Positions 63,125 to 64,000 of a stretch of 64,000 bases of DNA are shown piece after piece. The notes under the pieces are model-generated. The model saw nothing but the letters and a program-made list of their open reading frames with translations. It did not search any database and had not been told where the DNA came from. The stretch covers positions 468,118 to 532,117 of the forward strand of contig NZ_CABFMQ020000001.1 in the NCBI RefSeq assembly GCF_901905185.1, given 5' to 3'. The first letter of the stretch is position 1. Each line of letters begins with the position of its first letter. Both the position numbers and the translations under genes were made by a program. The DNA is from Methylocella tundrae (GTDB taxonomy: Bacteria; Pseudomonadota; Alphaproteobacteria; Rhizobiales; Beijerinckiaceae).

Positions 63125-64000
63125 ATGAAGCTTTTTGCCTTCGGTCTTGGCTATTGCGCGCAGGATTTCATCGCGCGTTTCGGCGATCTCTTCGATTCCA
63201 TCGCGGGGACCGTGCGCAGCGCCGACAAAGCCGCGGAGCTGGCGAGCGATCACATCGAGACCTTTGTCTTCGGGCCTGACCGGGAGGACCCGAAACTCGC
63301 GGAAAAAATGCTCGCCGCCGACGTGCTCCTGATCTCGATCCCGCCCGGCGTTTCCGTCGATCCGGTGCTGGCGCGCTTTGGCCATCGCATCGCGAGCCTG
63401 CGCGCGCCGCAGACGATCATCTATCTCTCGACGATCGGCGTCTATGGCGACCGGCAGGGCGAATGGGTCGATGAAACGCAGATCCCGACGCCGCTCTCGC
63501 CGCGCTCCGTGACGCGGCTGCAGGCGGAGAAATCATGGGCGGCGATCGGCAAAAGCAAGGACAAGAAGGTGCATATTCTGCGCCTTGCCGGCATTTACGG
63601 GCCGGGCCGCAATGCGCTGATCAATCTGAAAGACGGCAAGGCGCATCGCATCGTAAAAGCCGATCAGGTGTTCAACCGCGTCCATGTCGAGGACATCAGC
63701 CGGGCGATCGCCGCCGCCATCGCCTATGACGGGCGCGGAGCCGTGTGGAACGTCGCCGATGACGCCCCGGCGCCGCCGCAGGATGTCGTCGCCTACGCCG
63801 CCATGCTGATGGGCGTCGAGCCGCCGCCCGAACAGCCGATCGAGGCGGCGGAAGATATTTCGCCGATGACGCGCAGCTTTTACGCCGAAAACAAGCGCGC
63901 CTCGAACCGCAAGCTCAAGGAGGAGCTGGGGGTTGATCTCGCCTATCCGACCTATCGCGTGGGTCTTGAGGCGCTTTGGGAGGCGGGGGAGGGGCGGTAG
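63125..64000 (+). CDS. NAD-dependent epimerase/dehydratase family protein
   Basis: A 291-residue extended SDR-like protein. It starts MKLFAFGLGYCAQDFIARFG with a GxGxxG-like Rossmann loop. YLSTIGVYGDRQGEW and the LRLAGIYGPGRNAL segment are typical. The catalytic YxxxK Tyr is not evident (the region reads SVTRLQAEKSW). It resembles the YeeZ/SDR-a5 group. The stop TAG is at the last bases of the window. Confidence 0.85.
   Translation: MKLFAFGLGYCAQDFIARFGDLFDSIAGTVRSADKAAELASDHIETFVFGPDREDPKLAEKMLAADVLLISIPPGVSVDPVLARFGHRIASLRAPQTIIYLSTIGVYGDRQGEWVDETQIPTPLSPRSVTRLQAEKSWAAIGKSKDKKVHILRLAGIYGPGRNALINLKDGKAHRIVKADQVFNRVHVEDISRAIAAAIAYDGRGAVWNVADDAPAPPQDVVAYAAMLMGVEPPPEQPIEAAEDISPMTRSFYAENKRASNRKLKEELGVDLAYPTYRVGLEALWEAGEGR

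Overview
The window comes from a nitrogen-fixing alphaproteobacterium, most likely of the order Rhizobiales (Hyphomicrobiales). The Methylocystis/Methylosinus/Methylocella/Beijerinckia group is my best guess. The reasons are high-GC coding sequence, a complete Mo-nitrogenase cluster with fixABC, an oxygen-sensitive-type NifA, a cbb3 oxidase operon (ccoNOQP-ccoGHIS), an Irr-type Fur regulator and a soluble NAD-dependent formate dehydrogenase (fdsGBACD). Taxonomy is inferred from gene content only.

1-30.8 kb is a nitrogen-fixation island. Three large minus-strand transcription units run leftwards: (a) iscA-nifU-nifS-nifV-cysE-nifW-fixA-fixB-fixC (7.1 kb to the left edge); (b) nifH-D-K-E-N-X, a NifX-associated gene, a DUF683-type gene, fdxB and nifQ (16.6-7.3 kb); (c) nifB-fdxN-iscA-like-TPR-like-LRV-nifZ-type x2-nifT-93 aa-DegT-like-[2Fe-2S] ferredoxin-72 aa-SIR2-like (25.2-17.7 kb). 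Each starts with a TGGCAC-N5-TTGC sigma-54 promoter and a TGT-N10-ACA NifA site 59-70 bp upstream. Divergent from nifH is a receiver-like protein that lacks its phosphoacceptor Asp and has its own -24/-12 candidate. nifA (plus strand, 26.9 kb) diverges from a YqeB-like molybdoenzyme accessory gene across an intergenic region with two NifA sites. Next come a truncated hemoglobin and a partner gene, which may also be under sigma-54/NifA control, and then Irr.

31-47.9 kb holds mscL, a small secreted protein, the formate dehydrogenase operon, then the cbb3 oxidase operon behind a FixK/FNR-type box, its maturation genes ccoGHIS, and an MFS protein that carries the copper-ligand motifs of CcoA. Together these regions describe a microaerobic diazotroph: formate can supply NADH, FixABC can supply low-potential electrons, and cbb3 respires at low oxygen while nitrogenase runs.

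48-64 kb is ordinary chromosomal background: a glycosyltransferase, uvrB, a GIY-YIG nuclease embedded in REP-like palindromes, two convergent lytic transglycosylases, a periplasmic c-type cytochrome, a MogA-type protein, an ATP-grasp/alpha-E plus transglutaminase pair, a GST, queG and an NAD-dependent epimerase that ends at the last base. The least-explained material is the tail of the nifB operon (SIR2-like, 72 aa, ferredoxin, Lys-less DegT-like protein), the pseudo-receiver next to nifH, and the truncated-hemoglobin operon. No tRNA, rRNA, CRISPR array or insertion sequence was seen.
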